NCBI GenBank assembly: GCA_021807845.1
Contig: JAKBCM010000019.1
Span: 1 to 14,420, forward strand
Length of the DNA: 14,420 bases
Direction: 5' to 3'
Source: Pseudomonadota bacterium
GTDB taxonomy: Bacteria; Pseudomonadota; Gammaproteobacteria; Legionellales; Legionellaceae
The notes under the pieces are model-generated. The model was given only the letters and a program-made list of their open reading frames with translations. It had not been told where the DNA came from and did no database searches. A program made the position numbers and the translations under genes. Every line of letters starts with the position of its first letter. Within the stretch, counting starts at the first letter, position 1. Of this stretch, positions 1 through 6,371 are shown one piece after another.

Positions 1-69
1 ATAATATTGAAATGTAAAATTTGCTCTAATTTTCGAGTTATATAACTGATCTCATGTTAAATCAGGGAG

Positions 70-90
70 ATCCCTCGCTTCGCTCGGGAT
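70..90 (-). repeat. GC-rich palindromic intergenic repeat (type A)
   Basis: On the minus strand this reads ATCCC-GA-GC-GAA-GC-GA-GGGAT. The arms ATCCC/GGGAT pair perfectly, then come two opposed G-A steps (possible tandem sheared G-A pairs), a GC/GC pair and a GAA loop. It stands out sharply from its AT-rich surroundings. Palindromes of this kind, extending to a flanking GTC on the minus strand, are known as dispersed intergenic repeats in several bacteria including Legionella-like genomes; that is from memory. It shares its AGCGAAGCG apex with the repeat at 5898-5924. Confidence 0.6.
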
Positions 91-103
91 GACGGGCGAG
101 CAG

Positions 104-184
104 TTACGATAGGATAAAGGAAAGAACAGCTATCCAATTAGACCATGAATGGTTACTGTCGGTGATTTCTTTTTTTCTATTCAT
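104..184 (-). CDS. Candidate 26-residue small protein
   Basis: The frame starts with ATG at 184-182, preceded by GGAG (194-191) at a 6-nt spacing, and ends with TAA at 106-104. The predicted peptide has a charged start (MNRKKEITD) and a hydrophobic end (SNWIAVLSFILS), so it could be a very small membrane-associated protein. The GC-rich palindrome follows 14 bp after the stop, where it could act on the transcript's 3' end. The ribosome site and amphipathic layout are the only support. At 26 codons chance occurrence is quite possible, and no homolog comes to mind. Confidence 0.22.
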   Translation of the reverse strand: MNRKKEITDSNHSWSNWIAVLSFILS

Positions 185-260
185 AAATAACTCCATTTAT
201 TAAATTTGTATCATAGCTCTAGCACAGGAAAAGCGAAATCGAGGAGGGTAGAATAATAAT

Positions 261-284
261 TTTGGATCGTTTTTTGGATCGACT
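261..284. repeat. 12-bp tandem direct repeat, two units
   Basis: The motif TTTGGATCG occurs at 261-269 and again at 273-281, giving a 12-bp period over two units. It lies about 50 bp downstream of the tRNA on the transcribed strand. Spacing of about one helical turn could suit a protein-binding site, but two short copies in AT-rich DNA may be accidental. Confidence 0.3.
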
Positions 285-313
285 TTGATATTACTAGGAG
301 AAGAAAATTCTTA

Positions 314-330
314 AAACCCTTACTGGGCTT
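314..330 (-). terminator. Possible terminator after tRNA-Pro
   Basis: On the minus strand AAGCCC and GGGTTT can pair (five Watson-Crick pairs and one G-T) around an AGTAA loop. A run rich in T follows (TTTTAAGAATTTTC). The stem starts at the last base of the encoded CCA. It is short and the U-tract is interrupted, so this is a weak intrinsic terminator candidate. Confidence 0.4.
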
Positions 331-406
331 GGTCGGGACGGAAGGATTTGAACCTTCGACCACTAGCACCCCATGCTAGTGCGCTACCAGACTGCGCTAC
401 GCCCCG
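330..406 (-). tRNA. tRNA-Pro (anticodon GGG)
   Basis: The 77-base gene on the minus strand folds as a standard cloverleaf. The acceptor arm is CGGGGCG paired with CGUCCCG (one G-U), the D-arm holds GCGCAGUCUGGUAGCGC, and the anticodon stem CUAGC/GCUAG encloses the loop AUGGGGU, placing GGG at positions 34-36. The T-arm carries GGUUCAAAUCC. The discriminator base is A and CCA is encoded (332-330). GGG reads the CCC and CCU proline codons. It has its own promoter (417-445) and lies 44 bp after gcdH in the same direction, so some read-through from gcdH is also possible. Confidence 0.97.
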
Positions 407-416
407 ATGGAGGTGA

Positions 417-445
417 ATCATAGCGTTTCTCTTAATAAATAACAA
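417..445 (-). promoter_or_regulatory. Sigma-70 promoter of tRNA-Pro
   Basis: TTGTTA (445-440) and TATGAT (422-417) are separated by exactly 17 bp on the minus strand. The -10 box lies 10 bp before the first base of the mature tRNA, leaving a very short 5' leader, as is usual for single tRNA genes. The promoter sits entirely in the gap after the gcdH stop codon. Confidence 0.6.
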
Positions 446-450
446 GGGAG

Positions 451-1608
451 CTAAGCAAAAGCATTGATACCAGTGATATGCCGTCCTAGCATTAAAGTAT
501 GCACATTGTCTGTTCCTTCGTAAGTAAAGACTGATTCCAAATTTAACATGTGACGAATCACATGATACTCTAAACTAATCCCATTCGCGCCGAGTAAGTT
601 TCGACAGGTTCTTGCAATCTTTAATGCTTCTCTGCAAGCATTTCTTTTGGCTAAAGAAACCATGACGGGTGTCTCACGTTTCTCATCTTTTAAGCGCCCG
701 ATTTGCAGATTTAAGCATTGTGCTTTGATGATTTCGCTATACATATCTGCCAACTCTTTTTGGATCAATTGAAATGAGGCTAAAGGTTTATCAAACTGCT
801 TGCGCGCTAACAAGTAATCACGAGTCATATCAAAGCATGCCATGGCAGCCCCCATGGCCCCCCAAGAAATACCATATCTAGCTTGATTAAGACAACTTAA
901 GGCCGCGCCCAACCCTTTTTCTGTACCTGGCAATATATTTTCATCTGGAACAAACACATCTTCAAAGACCAATTGACCCGTAATCGATGCGCGCAAAGAC
1001 ATCTTTAATTTAATCTCTTTACGTGAGAATCCTTTGAATTCTTTTTCAACAATAAATCCACGGATCCCATCTTTGGTTTTAGCCCATACAATGGCAATAT
1101 CCGCAATAGATGCATTGGTGATCCACATTTTTTCACCATTCAGGATATACCCTCCATCTACCTTTTTAGCAATGGTTCTCATGCTACCCGGATCAGATCC
1201 TGAGTCTGGCTCCGTCAAACCAAAACAACCAATCACCTTCGCTTCTGACATCTTCGCTAAAAACCGGTGTTTTTGTGCCGCACTGCCATAATGAAAAATC
1301 GGATACATACATAATGAACTTTGAACTGAGACAAAGCTTCGTAACCCGCTATCACCCCGCTCTAATTCCTGACAGACCAAACCATAAGCAATATAAGAAG
1401 CCTCTGAACCCCCATATTCAGCAGGTAAGGTCAATCCTAACAAACCAAGTTCTGCCGTTTTTTTTATGAATTCCTCTGGAAATGTTGAATGCTCAAAGGA
1501 TTCTATCATCAGAGGTAGCACATCATGCCTCACAAAACGTGCGACGCTATCCCGAATCATTCGTTCATCCTCATGGAGTTGCTCATCAAGAAAAAGTAAG
1601 TCATCCAC
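451..1608 (-). CDS. gcdH: Glutaryl-CoA dehydrogenase
   Basis: This is a FAD-dependent acyl-CoA dehydrogenase that oxidises and decarboxylates glutaryl-CoA to crotonyl-CoA, the joint step of lysine and tryptophan breakdown, passing electrons to ETF. From a GTG start it has 385 residues. Seen: GCFGLTEPDSGSDPGSM (about 127-143, FAD/substrate), GEKMWITNA (158-166), LRASITGQ (205-212) and TYEGTDNVHTLMLGRHITG near the end, with catalytic Glu364. Arg90 within RSFVSVQSSL matches the residue that holds the glutaryl carboxylate in known enzymes, which favours GcdH over other family members. GTG (1608-1606) is chosen because AAGGAG precedes it by 8 nt and the family N-terminus fits. An ATG at 1680 would add 24 unlikely residues inside the upstream gene. 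It overlaps that gene's end by 8 bp, so the two are co-transcribed and probably translationally coupled. Confidence 0.93.
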   Translation of the reverse strand: MDDLLFLDEQLHEDERMIRDSVARFVRHDVLPLMIESFEHSTFPEEFIKKTAELGLLGLTLPAEYGGSEASYIAYGLVCQELERGDSGLRSFVSVQSSLCMYPIFHYGSAAQKHRFLAKMSEAKVIGCFGLTEPDSGSDPGSMRTIAKKVDGGYILNGEKMWITNASIADIAIVWAKTKDGIRGFIVEKEFKGFSRKEIKLKMSLRASITGQLVFEDVFVPDENILPGTEKGLGAALSCLNQARYGISWGAMGAAMACFDMTRDYLLARKQFDKPLASFQLIQKELADMYSEIIKAQCLNLQIGRLKDEKRETPVMVSLAKRNACREALKIARTCRNLLGANGISLEYHVIRHMLNLESVFTYEGTDNVHTLMLGRHITGINAFA

Positions 1609-3811
1609 TTTTTGTCTCCTTAAAAGATTGTATTGAGGTGACAATCCTATCCCTACTTGGCAATAGATATTGCCAAGCATTTCCCAAAGGAATAAAACAA
1701 TCCTCCGCAGTCAATCGTTTTATCTTTAAGTGTTTTGGGCCAAACTCTAACAATAACGTCATCAGCCCCTCACTCAAAGATCCACTTCTGCGCCCTTCAT
1801 CAACAATCAATACATATTTAGTCTTATCTATTGCTCTTAATATCGCCTCTTTGGGGAGTGGACTTAGCCAATGCAAATCGACCACTTTCACTTGAATACC
1901 ATGATGCTCTTCAAGAATTTTTGCAGCCTGCCTCGATAAATAATAACCATTTGCATAAGTGAGAATGACTGTATCTCCATCCCCATAAGTACTCACTTCA
2001 CCAAAAGCAATCATCTCATCTATGGGGGGATAGTCAAATAACCAACCCTGATCACCAGGTTCATGCAAGTCTTTGGTCATATAAAGAGCAATTGGCTCCA
2101 AAAAAACAACCACTCGTCCCTTATGCTCTGCCAAAGCAAGTGAGGTACGTAAAAGCTTTGCAGCATCTGGTCCATTGGAAGGAGAAACGATGATGACCCC
2201 TGGTAAATCTCGTAAAACCGCTATGGAGTTATCATTATGAAAATGGCCACCGAATCCTTTTTGATAAGCGAAGGCTGCTATTCTTATCACCATTGGGTTT
2301 TGATATTGTCCATTTGAAAAAAAAGATAGGGTTGATGCTTCTCCCCGTAACTGATCTTCTGCATTATGCAGGTATGCCAAATATTGAATTTCTGGTACAG
2401 GGAGAAAACCATTATGAGACATGCCAATCGCCGTCCCCAAAATAGTGGTTTCATCAAGAATGGTATCAAACACTCGTCTTTGACCAAATCGATTCAGTAA
2501 ATCTGCCGTAACTCGATACACACCCCCTTTTTTTGCAACATCTTCTCCAAAAACCAACATATTGGGGTACTGTAATAACAGATCGGTTAGAGCAAAATTA
2601 ATCTGTTGACAAAGATTACGCTTCATCGTCAATTGATGATAGTTTGCTCCAAAAACCTCTGCTCGGCGAGTCTCTTTGGGTAATGGATAGCTTCGATCAG
2701 GATGCTTTTTGGGCAGTAAAGCTTGCATGATCATTTCTGAACCAACTAATTTTGGACACTCAAGCACTTCTATCGCTTGAGCGTGAATGAAAGCACGATT
2801 ATCTTCATATAAATCAATGATCTCTTGAGCACTCATCCACTTTTCTCGATAAAGGATATGGGCTGTATGTAAGAGCGGATCGTCTGCCTCGGTCTGCTTA
2901 ATTTCCTCATCTGTACGATATTGTGATTCAATATCGGAACCAGCATGTCCTAGTATTCGAACACAACGCATATGAAGAAACACCGGCTGCTTTTTATTAC
3001 GAGCCACGCGCTCTGCTTCCATTGCTTTTGCATAGCAATCAGCAATATTTAACCCATCACAAGCCATATAATGAATATGAGGTCGTGCTCTGAAGGTGTC
3101 TTCAATCCAATTTTCTGGAGTTGGAACGGAGATTCCAAACCCATTGTCTTCACAAATCCACACAAGCGGTAATGGATAATGCTGTTCGAGAATCCATGAA
3201 CAAGCATTGAAAGCCGTTTGAGCCGAAGCATGATTGACTGATGCATCCCCAAATGAACAAAGAATCACCGCATCTTCTGACAATACACCGTTCAAATGTA
3301 ATTCCTTAGCCCTAGTGATCGAAAAAGCCGCGCCTAAAGCCTTAGGTAAGTGAGAGGCAATGGTTGATGTTTGAGGAGGTATCATCAATGGCACACTGCC
3401 AAATACTTTGTGGCGCCCCCCAGAAATGGGATCAGAAGCTGCCGCCACCATGGAAAGTAAGATCTCGTGAACACCATTGCACGGCTGAAGCTGTTTAGAA
3501 CGCTGCAAAAAAAAAGCTCCACTGCGGTAATGTAAAAAAGCCATATCAGTGTATTTAAACACTTGACCAAACACTGCATTCCCTTCATGGCCACTACTAC
3601 CAATGGTATAAAAAGATAACCCTTTTTCTTTCAATTGACGGGCCGTCAGATCTAAGAGACGTGATTTGATTTGTGAATCAAATAGATCTATAGCTGTTTT
3701 CTTATCTAACCCCGCCATTTTGGGAGTCGTTATACTGTTTGATTTTGGAAATAAGGTATTTCTCACCCTATTTAAAAATTGTTCCTCAACAGCCGCCCTT
3801 TCTTCAAACAT
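1601..3811 (-). CDS. Fused E1-alpha/E1-beta 2-oxo-acid dehydrogenase
   Basis: This is a thiamine-diphosphate E1 component in which the usually separate alpha and beta chains form one 736-residue protein. The alpha half (about 35-370) carries IGSSGHEGNA (70-79) and the cofactor motif GDASVNHA (188-195) through DNGFGIS (222-228). The beta half (about 395-736) has LVFGEDVAKKGGVYRVT (419-435), RRVFDTILDETTILGTAIG (445-463) and the C-terminal DEGRRSGSLSEG region typical of E1-beta. It should decarboxylate a 2-oxo acid and load the acyl group onto an E2 lipoyl domain; branched-chain 2-oxo acids are the likeliest substrate class. No E2 or E3 gene is in the window. The start is ATG at 3811: a promoter (3841-3870) lies just upstream, which excludes the longer start at 3898. 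The next ATG, at 3718, lacks a ribosome site. The stop overlaps gcdH. Substrate specificity cannot be read from sequence. Confidence 0.85.
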   Translation of the reverse strand: MFEERAAVEEQFLNRVRNTLFPKSNSITTPKMAGLDKKTAIDLFDSQIKSRLLDLTARQLKEKGLSFYTIGSSGHEGNAVFGQVFKYTDMAFLHYRSGAFFLQRSKQLQPCNGVHEILLSMVAAASDPISGGRHKVFGSVPLMIPPQTSTIASHLPKALGAAFSITRAKELHLNGVLSEDAVILCSFGDASVNHASAQTAFNACSWILEQHYPLPLVWICEDNGFGISVPTPENWIEDTFRARPHIHYMACDGLNIADCYAKAMEAERVARNKKQPVFLHMRCVRILGHAGSDIESQYRTDEEIKQTEADDPLLHTAHILYREKWMSAQEIIDLYEDNRAFIHAQAIEVLECPKLVGSEMIMQALLPKKHPDRSYPLPKETRRAEVFGANYHQLTMKRNLCQQINFALTDLLLQYPNMLVFGEDVAKKGGVYRVTADLLNRFGQRRVFDTILDETTILGTAIGMSHNGFLPVPEIQYLAYLHNAEDQLRGEASTLSFFSNGQYQNPMVIRIAAFAYQKGFGGHFHNDNSIAVLRDLPGVIIVSPSNGPDAAKLLRTSLALAEHKGRVVVFLEPIALYMTKDLHEPGDQGWLFDYPPIDEMIAFGEVSTYGDGDTVILTYANGYYLSRQAAKILEEHHGIQVKVVDLHWLSPLPKEAILRAIDKTKYVLIVDEGRRSGSLSEGLMTLLLEFGPKHLKIKRLTAEDCFIPLGNAWQYLLPSRDRIVTSIQSFKETKSG

Positions 3812-3840
3812 ATATGATGATATCTTCAGTAGAAAAAACC

Positions 3841-3870
3841 AGTATAGAGAAATGGCTTTACAAAATACAA
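3841..3870 (-). promoter_or_regulatory. Promoter of the E1-gcdH operon
   Basis: TTGTAT (3870-3865) and TATACT (3846-3841) are 18 bp apart on the minus strand. Transcription would start near 3834, about 23 nt before ATG 3811. This supports that start codon over the upstream one at 3898, which would lie before the transcript begins. It occupies the 107-bp gap to the divergent lipoprotein gene. Confidence 0.5.
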
Positions 3871-3918
3871 GCGATGTTAAAAAATTGGAAACCATCATCC
3901 TAGAAAATAAGGTTTCTC

Positions 3919-4089
3919 ATGAAATGGGTAGCATTGCTCGCCAATCTATTATTAACAGCTTGTGGATTAATTGATAAGGATTACACGGCCTACCAACAAG
4001 TGATTGTCGCCACACCATCTAATCATATTGGACTCTTCAGTGATTACCCTTCTCTTGATGTCACGGAAACAACTATCAAATACTTTTGA
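3919..4089 (+). CDS. Small lipoprotein, 56 residues
   Basis: The frame starts with ATG at 3919, preceded by AAGG (3910-3912 region) about 7 nt away, and ends with TGA at 4087-4089. The N-terminus is a short lipoprotein signal peptide: Lys2, a hydrophobic stretch WVALLANLLL, then a lipobox LTAC with Cys15. The mature part would be about 42 residues, rich in Tyr, Val and Thr (AYQQVIVATPS, YPSLDVTETTIKYF). A C-terminal pattern of DVT-TTT-I-YY type recalls small uncharacterised proteins of Legionella-like bacteria, from memory. Residue 16 is Gly, compatible with outer-membrane sorting. It is divergent from the E1 operon and convergent with the GGDEF-EAL gene, 12 bp from that gene's stop. Function is unknown; export and lipidation are inferred from the signal alone. 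Confidence 0.7.
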   Translation: MKWVALLANLLLTACGLIDKDYTAYQQVIVATPSNHIGLFSDYPSLDVTETTIKYF

Positions 4090-4101
4090 ATAGTGATGAG
4101 A

Positions 4102-5736
4102 TTAACTCGGTTTATTGAACAATCTGGTTATCTCATCTGAAGAAATGGCAGCAGAATAAAAATTGCCTTGACCATACAAACATTTCAACTGTTTGAGCTG
4201 TTTCAAAATGAGTTGATCTTCAATACCATCTGCAAGGACAACCACTTTCAACGTTTCAGCAAGTTTCAATATTACTCGAACCACATTCAATTTTTTTTCA
4301 TCTTTGAGCATATTCATGATGAATGATTTCTCTATTTTTATTTCATGGATTGGAAAATTGGTCAGGTAGGTAAATGAAGTATATCCACTACAAAAATCGG
4401 TGATAACGATTTGAACACCTAAGTCTGCAAGTTGCTTTAGCACAGTCATCGAACGCGATTGATTCGTTAAACAAGATTTTTCTGTTAGGCCAATTTTTAT
4501 AAATTCAGGTGAAATATGACTATTTTTTAACATCACATTCAGCACATTTGGGAACTCTAGGTCAGTGGCGTCAAATAATTGAACAACAACATACACGTGA
4601 TGCCCTGCTTGATGCCATAATCCAAGCTGTTTGATGGCATCTTGTAACATCATAACTGTCAGATTCTGACCAATAATGGTTCCCTCAACCAACGGAGTTA
4701 TTTTATCTAAATCCATCACTCCAGACTGAGTATCATCGTAAATAACATGCACTTCTAGACCAATAATGGCTTCTGTTTTTAATTCAAGGATGGGCTGATA
4801 TAAAATATCTAACTCTTCATTTTGGATCAGGGTACTTAATTCTTTGATCTGAGTTCCTCTCGTTTGTGTACTATCAATCATCCCTGTTTGATAAATGTCG
4901 TAAGGTTTTCCTTCTTTTTCTGCATAAAACAAACCGACACCTGCATTGCGTATCAAACTGTTCACATTATCAGCATGTAAAGGATACACAGCAATTCCTG
5001 CAGAAATGGTGATATTAATGTTATTTCCATCTACCATGAAATTTGATGTCATGAGCTCTAATATTTTAGTAATGATTTCTTCTAAATTATGCTCTTTTCT
5101 TAACCTTGGAATCAGAATCGCAAACTCTGCTCCTTGAAGGCGGGCAACCATATTCATTCCCATATAAGCTTGCAATAACTTTGGCTCTAAAAGCACTGTT
5201 TTTAGCTTTTCAGCAAACTGTGTTAAAAGGCTATTAGCATTAAAACTGCCATATTTAAAATTAATGTCTTTGAAGGCATTGATATGGATGATGATGATGG
5301 CTAATTGCTCGCCTTTTTTTAATTGTTGCATACCCTGCCCCATTCTTTCCGATAGTAATCTGAGATTAGGTAAATGTGTCAGATGATCGTGAAGGGATTC
5401 ATAATGAAGTTTAAACTCTAATTCACTGCTTTTACTCATCAATTCTTTAGTTCTATCTTCAAGCATACTCTCCATAGTGTTGGCCACTTCATAACAAAAT
5501 GATTGTCCCCAATAGGTAAACATAAAAGGGGTTAAATCAAGCGCCCACAATGCAGGATTTGATTTATGAGCAAGAATCACCCCATTAAAATCAATAAATC
5601 CTGTTAATTGATAAGACACCAGAATGGAAGCAATAAATATACTTAGGATAGAAATACCGAGACCTAATACTGCGTATTTATTCACATGATCTTTTAGGAC
5701 TTGAGACCTGACGACAAGATGTTTTTTGATACCCAT
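4102..5736 (-). CDS. Membrane GGDEF-EAL protein, both domains degenerate
   Basis: This is a 544-residue protein of the cyclic-di-GMP family. A transmembrane helix (about 21-42), a second hydrophobic segment (about 62-80) and a short coiled-coil-like linker lead into GGDEF (about 115-285) and EAL (about 305-535) domains. The GGDEF signature is QGAEF (201-205), and the metal-binding segment reads HINAFKDIN instead of D-D-FK-ND, so cyclase activity is unlikely. The EAL motif reads LEVHV (327-331). The NLS segment is VVV, the metal Glu of the E-TE motif is Gly416, DDFG is TDFC (446-449) and AEGVE is ADGIE (502-506). Only the EAL-position Glu, one Asp, Lys467 and GQG remain, so phosphodiesterase activity is doubtful. 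ATG 5736 is chosen because AGGTGG lies 8 nt upstream; an in-frame GTG at 5748 is less likely. It may be a cyclic-di-GMP sensor or scaffold. Confidence 0.85.
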   Translation of the reverse strand: MGIKKHLVVRSQVLKDHVNKYAVLGLGISILSIFIASILVSYQLTGFIDFNGVILAHKSNPALWALDLTPFMFTYWGQSFCYEVANTMESMLEDRTKELMSKSSELEFKLHYESLHDHLTHLPNLRLLSERMGQGMQQLKKGEQLAIIIIHINAFKDINFKYGSFNANSLLTQFAEKLKTVLLEPKLLQAYMGMNMVARLQGAEFAILIPRLRKEHNLEEIITKILELMTSNFMVDGNNINITISAGIAVYPLHADNVNSLIRNAGVGLFYAEKEGKPYDIYQTGMIDSTQTRGTQIKELSTLIQNEELDILYQPILELKTEAIIGLEVHVIYDDTQSGVMDLDKITPLVEGTIIGQNLTVMMLQDAIKQLGLWHQAGHHVYVVVQLFDATDLEFPNVLNVMLKNSHISPEFIKIGLTEKSCLTNQSRSMTVLKQLADLGVQIVITDFCSGYTSFTYLTNFPIHEIKIEKSFIMNMLKDEKKLNVVRVILKLAETLKVVVLADGIEDQLILKQLKQLKCLYGQGNFYSAAISSDEITRLFNKPS

Positions 5737-5782
5737 ATACCATACCACCTGTTTGTGTATATGGTTTTTATCGGCAACAATT

Positions 5783-5811
5783 TAGATACCTTTAGCTTTA
5801 TGATAGAACAA
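5783..5811 (-). promoter_or_regulatory. Possible promoter of the GGDEF-EAL gene
   Basis: TTGTTC (5811-5806) and TATCTA (5788-5783) are separated by 17 bp on the minus strand, about 47 bp before the chosen ATG at 5736. Both boxes deviate from consensus. A competing TTGACG further upstream has no properly spaced -10 box, so this is a tentative assignment. Confidence 0.3.
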
Positions 5812-5897
5812 ACTCTGCGCGTCAAAGTAGAGCGCCGAACGTATCTTGAGGAAAAAATGGATTTTTTCTTGATGCAAGATATGATCTTGATCCGATT

Positions 5898-5924
5898 CCT
5901 GGGTTACGCTTCGCTTCACCCAGG
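5898..5924 (-). repeat. GC-rich palindromic intergenic repeat (type B)
   Basis: Perfect 7-bp arms CCTGGGT (5898-5904) and ACCCAGG (5918-5924) enclose 13 bases. On the minus strand the inner part AAGCGAAGCG can form GC/GC pairs with a GAA loop and A-G mismatches below, the same apex as the type A repeat at 70-90. The outer stem is quite different in sequence. It lies between two minus-strand genes with no T-run after it, so it is not an ordinary terminator. Similar CCTGGGT...ACCCAGG elements are dispersed in many bacterial genomes, from memory. Confidence 0.6.
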
Positions 5925-6053
5925 CTACATTGGATGATTATTATTCAATGAAGATCTCTTGACTGAGTGTCATCCATGCATGATCTTACGTGTCATCAGT
6001 TTGATGAAGGATATGCAAAAGAATGTCTCTTCATGAATAGAGTGAGGTCGTGT

Positions 6054-6082
6054 TAATTGTCTGATTGATCGATTGACAATTA
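6054..6082 (-). terminator. AT-rich hairpin at the cold-shock gene end
   Basis: TAATTGTC (6054-6061) and GACAATTA (6075-6082) form a perfect 8-bp inverted repeat with a 13-base loop that itself contains ATCGAT. The upstream arm on the minus strand includes the stop codon TAA. The stem is AT-rich and no U-tract follows, so it may only protect the 3' end of the mRNA or help pausing; classical intrinsic termination is not supported. Confidence 0.3.
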
Positions 6083-6286
6083 GACCACTTCCACATCTTC
6101 AGCTTGAGGACCTTTTTGACCTTGACCCGCTTTAAATAAAACCGCAGACCCTTCTTTGAGCGTTTTAAACCCGCTTCCTTGGATGGCACTGAAATGAACA
6201 AAATAATCTTTGCCATTACTCTCAATAAAGCCAAACCCTTTACCCTCATTAAACCATTTTACTGTACCACGTACTTTTTCTGACAT
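6080..6286 (-). CDS. Cold-shock domain protein (CspA family)
   Basis: This 68-residue protein is a single cold-shock domain, a five-stranded OB-fold that binds single-stranded RNA and DNA and melts mRNA structure. Both nucleic-acid motifs are intact: RNP1 as KGFGFI (16-21) and RNP2 as YFVHF (28-32). The N-terminal [17 protein letters not shown] and the C-terminal [11 protein letters not shown] are typical, and the length is standard. The start is well marked: AAGGAG (6300-6295) lies 8 nt before ATG. The gene is downstream of topA in the same direction but has a perfect -35 box in the 85-bp gap, so it is probably its own transcript. Whether it is cold-inducible (cspA-like) or constitutive (cspC/cspE-like) cannot be told; the 5' leader seems short, unlike the long leader of cold-induced cspA. 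Confidence 0.95.
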   Translation of the reverse strand: MSEKVRGTVKWFNEGKGFGFIESNGKDYFVHFSAIQGSGFKTLKEGSAVLFKAGQGQKGPQAEDVEVV

Positions 6287-6337
6287 TATTACTGCTCCTT
6301 AGCATTTAGCCGCTTTTTTACGATTACTTTTGATATT

Positions 6338-6364
6338 GTGATACCGCTTTCTACATTGTGTCAA
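6338..6364 (-). promoter_or_regulatory. Possible promoter of the cold-shock gene
   Basis: A perfect TTGACA lies at 6364-6359 on the minus strand, just after the topA stop codon. The best -10 match is TATCAC (6343-6338) at a 15-bp spacing, shorter than ideal; at 17 bp the hexamer is TCACAA. The leader would be about 45 nt with AAGGAG near its end. The -35 is strong and the -10 weak. Confidence 0.4.
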
Positions 6365-6371
6365 TAGGAGT

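Larger units (their letters stand above)
1..329. other. Gene-poor stretch left of the tRNA
   Basis: No long reading frame with protein-like character is present in these 329 bases. They hold a GC-rich palindrome (70-90), a 12-bp tandem repeat (261-284), a candidate 26-codon ORF on the minus strand (104-184) and a possible terminator stem (314-330) abutting the tRNA. Everything else is AT-rich and featureless to me. No attachment-site duplication of the tRNA 3' end is visible here, so there is no sign of an integrated element next to the tRNA. Confidence 0.6.
5737..6079. other. Gene-poor stretch with a palindromic repeat
   Basis: No convincing gene lies between the GGDEF-EAL start and the cold-shock gene stop. 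The stretch contains a weak promoter candidate for the GGDEF-EAL gene (5783-5811), the type B palindrome (5898-5924) and an AT-rich inverted repeat touching the cold-shock stop codon (6054-6082). A 58-codon plus-strand frame (5769-5936) runs through the palindrome but has no ribosome site and overlaps the promoter region, so I do not call it. Confidence 0.55.

Noticed and set aside
330..406. tRNA-Pro as an integration site of a genomic island
   Set aside because: No duplicated tRNA 3' end, integrase or direct repeat is present on either side within the window.
1609..1680. Longer N-terminus of GcdH from ATG 1680
   Set aside because: It would lie inside the E1 gene without a ribosome site, while the GTG at 1608 has AAGGAG at 8-nt spacing and matches the family start.
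3812..3898. Longer N-terminus of the E1 protein from ATG 3898
   Set aside because: The added 29 residues are hydrophobic and unlike the family, and a good -35/-10 pair at 3841-3870 lies inside this stretch.
3666..3974. A 102-codon plus-strand frame over the E1 start
   Set aside because: It is antisense to the E1 coding region and promoter and shows no family pattern; the real gene here is the lipoprotein in another frame (3919-4089).
5769..5936. A 58-codon plus-strand frame upstream of the GGDEF-EAL gene
   Set aside because: It has no ribosome site, overlaps the likely promoter of the minus-strand gene, and its end is just a translation of the palindromic repeat (FLGYASLHPGYIG).
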